This document shows positions 6,496-6,922 of a stretch of 6,922 nucleotides of DNA, piece by piece (position 1 is the first letter of the stretch; every line of letters starts with the position of its first letter). Made by a program: the position numbers and the translations under genes. This stretch comes from Pseudomonadota bacterium (GTDB lineage: Bacteria > Pseudomonadota > Alphaproteobacteria > Rickettsiales > SXRF01). A model generated the notes under the pieces. The model saw nothing but the letters and a program-made list of their open reading frames with translations, was not told the DNA's origin and made no database searches. The stretch covers positions 1-6,922 of the forward strand of contig JAGWLJ010000076.1 in the NCBI GenBank assembly GCA_028873275.1, given 5' to 3'.

Positions 6496-6657
6496 ACCGC
6501 TTTCGATTAAAGTCTCCATGCTGATTATTATGAGGAAAAGAGAGATTTTACATCCTGTGCAAGCAACGAGGATTTGCCGCCTCGCGTACGCAATCACCTG
6601 CCGCTGCATGGCCTCTGCAAGGTGAGTACATGTTTTTGATAGAATGCTGAAGAGAGG
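6496..6657. other. Apparent non-coding stretch right of the operon
   Basis: No convincing gene is seen here. A 35-codon plus-strand ORF (6518-6625) has no recognisable features. There is a TTTAAT hexamer on the minus strand (6506-6511), a possible -10 for the leftward operon, and a short CGAGG/CCTCG inverted repeat around 6567-6584. I see no tRNA, riboswitch or terminator with a T-run. It is probably a promoter region plus the 3' flank of whatever is read leftward from the right end. Confidence 0.4.
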
Positions 6658-6668
6658 TTACAGCATTC
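6642..6668. repeat. Perfect 8-bp inverted repeat
   Basis: GAATGCTG (6642-6649) and CAGCATTC (6661-6668) are exact reverse complements separated by 11 bases. The repeat overlaps the stop of the possible 52-residue membrane protein (TAA at 6658-6660). No T-run follows the hairpin on either strand, so it is not a classic intrinsic terminator. It could protect or end a transcript, or bind a protein. Confidence 0.5.
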
Positions 6669-6816
6669 CTTGAAGTGTGCGACTGTAAAATAGGACAATC
6701 AGTAGGAATGCTACCACTAGCAATACCAGCAGCTTTCGCCGTGAAAAAATTCCTGTTTTGCCGGAGTGGCAGATCGGCACTGAGGGGTTGAGGGGGCCTG
6801 GAGTGTCCTGAAGCAT
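6658..6816 (-). CDS. Possible 52-residue single-span membrane protein
   Basis: The ORF ends with KTGIFSRRK followed by a hydrophobic stretch LLVLLVVAFLLIVLFY (29-44) and a short polar tail. Basic residues before the span suggest an N-terminus in the cytoplasm. I do not recognise a family. I prefer the ATG at 6816, 4 bases after the stop of an upstream frame, over in-frame ATGs at 6840, 6855 and 6873, but none has a good Shine-Dalgarno. The membrane-like pattern favours a real gene; the short length and weak start keep confidence low. Confidence 0.4.
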   Translation of the reverse strand: MLQDTPGPLNPSVPICHSGKTGIFSRRKLLVLLVVAFLLIVLFYSRTLQGML

Positions 6817-6820
6817 AAAA

Positions 6821-6922
6821 TCAATAAAAGCAGCCGGCATTGCCAAGCATAGCATGCATGCAATCTTCGGCATCGTCGGCTAGAAATTCATCAGTATCTT
6901 CCATATCGACGATATCGTGGTA
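6821..6922 (-). CDS. Possible 3' end of a leftward gene with an acidic C-terminus
   Basis: A frame open from the right edge to a TGA at 6821-6823 gives 33 residues, with an acidic run (VDMEDTDEFLADDAED) and a short Cys-containing tail. It ends 4 bases before the ATG of the possible membrane protein, a spacing typical of tandem genes. An in-frame ATG at 6904 means it could also be a 27-residue ORF or no gene at all. Near the edge, ATATCG-A-CGATAT (6903-6915) is a small perfect inverted repeat of unknown meaning. Confidence 0.25.
   Translation of the reverse strand, partial: YHDIVDMEDTDEFLADDAEDCMHAMLGNAGCFY

Noticed and set aside
6518..6625. 35-codon plus-strand ORF
   Set aside because: No Shine-Dalgarno at a suitable distance, no recognisable sequence pattern, and length within chance expectation.
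6642..6668. Intrinsic terminator at the 8-bp inverted repeat
   Set aside because: No T-run follows the hairpin on either strand; kept only as an inverted repeat.
1..6922. CRISPR array, tRNA, rRNA, insertion sequence or phage genes
   Set aside because: No regularly spaced repeats, cloverleaf-like segments, transposase motifs or terminal repeats were seen on reading both strands.

Overview
The window reads as a bacterial accessory region, probably from an alphaproteobacterium. That guess rests on remembered resemblance of the proteins to alphaproteobacterial ones, on FNR/FixK-type sites and on a GC content that looks like the mid-50s by eye; no search was run. It resembles the low-oxygen or stationary-phase stress clusters in which a phosphoketolase-like enzyme, a zinc alcohol dehydrogenase, a phosphoribosyltransferase and an erythromycin-esterase-family protein lie together.

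Layout. Positions 1-2126 (minus) hold most of a divergent phosphoketolase-family (XFP) thiamine-diphosphate enzyme; its last part lies beyond the left edge. Its frame is open without interruption, but no ATG, GTG or TTG lies where the N-terminus should be. The best start is an ATT behind a good ribosome binding site. Positions 2127-2218 are a compact divergent control region with a perfect FNR/FixK palindrome (TTGAT-N4-ATCAA, 2185-2198). Positions 2219-3247 (plus) encode a complete zinc-dependent alcohol dehydrogenase. It converges, with a 4-base gap, on a leftward gene set read from 6447 down to 3252: a phosphoribosyltransferase (5782-6447), an erythromycin-esterase-family protein (4428-5789, 8-base overlap), a 32-codon small ORF (4328-4426) that exactly fills the next gap, and a 359-residue protein with a C-terminal membrane anchor (3252-4331). 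A second FNR/FixK-like palindrome (6482-6495) lies just upstream of the phosphoribosyltransferase. The right end (6496-6922) is mostly unassigned, with a possible 52-residue single-span membrane protein and a possible acidic C-terminal coding fragment.

How it fits together. The two palindromes suggest that an FNR/FixK-type oxygen-responsive regulator controls the region. The phosphoketolase-like enzyme would act on sugar phosphates and the dehydrogenase on alcohol/aldehyde redox balance. The phosphoribosyltransferase/esterase pair is the unfused form of a domain pair that Mycobacterium tuberculosis carries as one hypoxia-induced protein (Rv2030c), which independently suggests a hypoxia role. 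The most interesting points are the spacing of the FNR site (ideal for leftward activation, but overlying the dehydrogenase's likely start of transcription), the apparent ATT start, the substituted active-site motif of the XFP-like enzyme, and the small ORF that begins like a zinc alcohol dehydrogenase.
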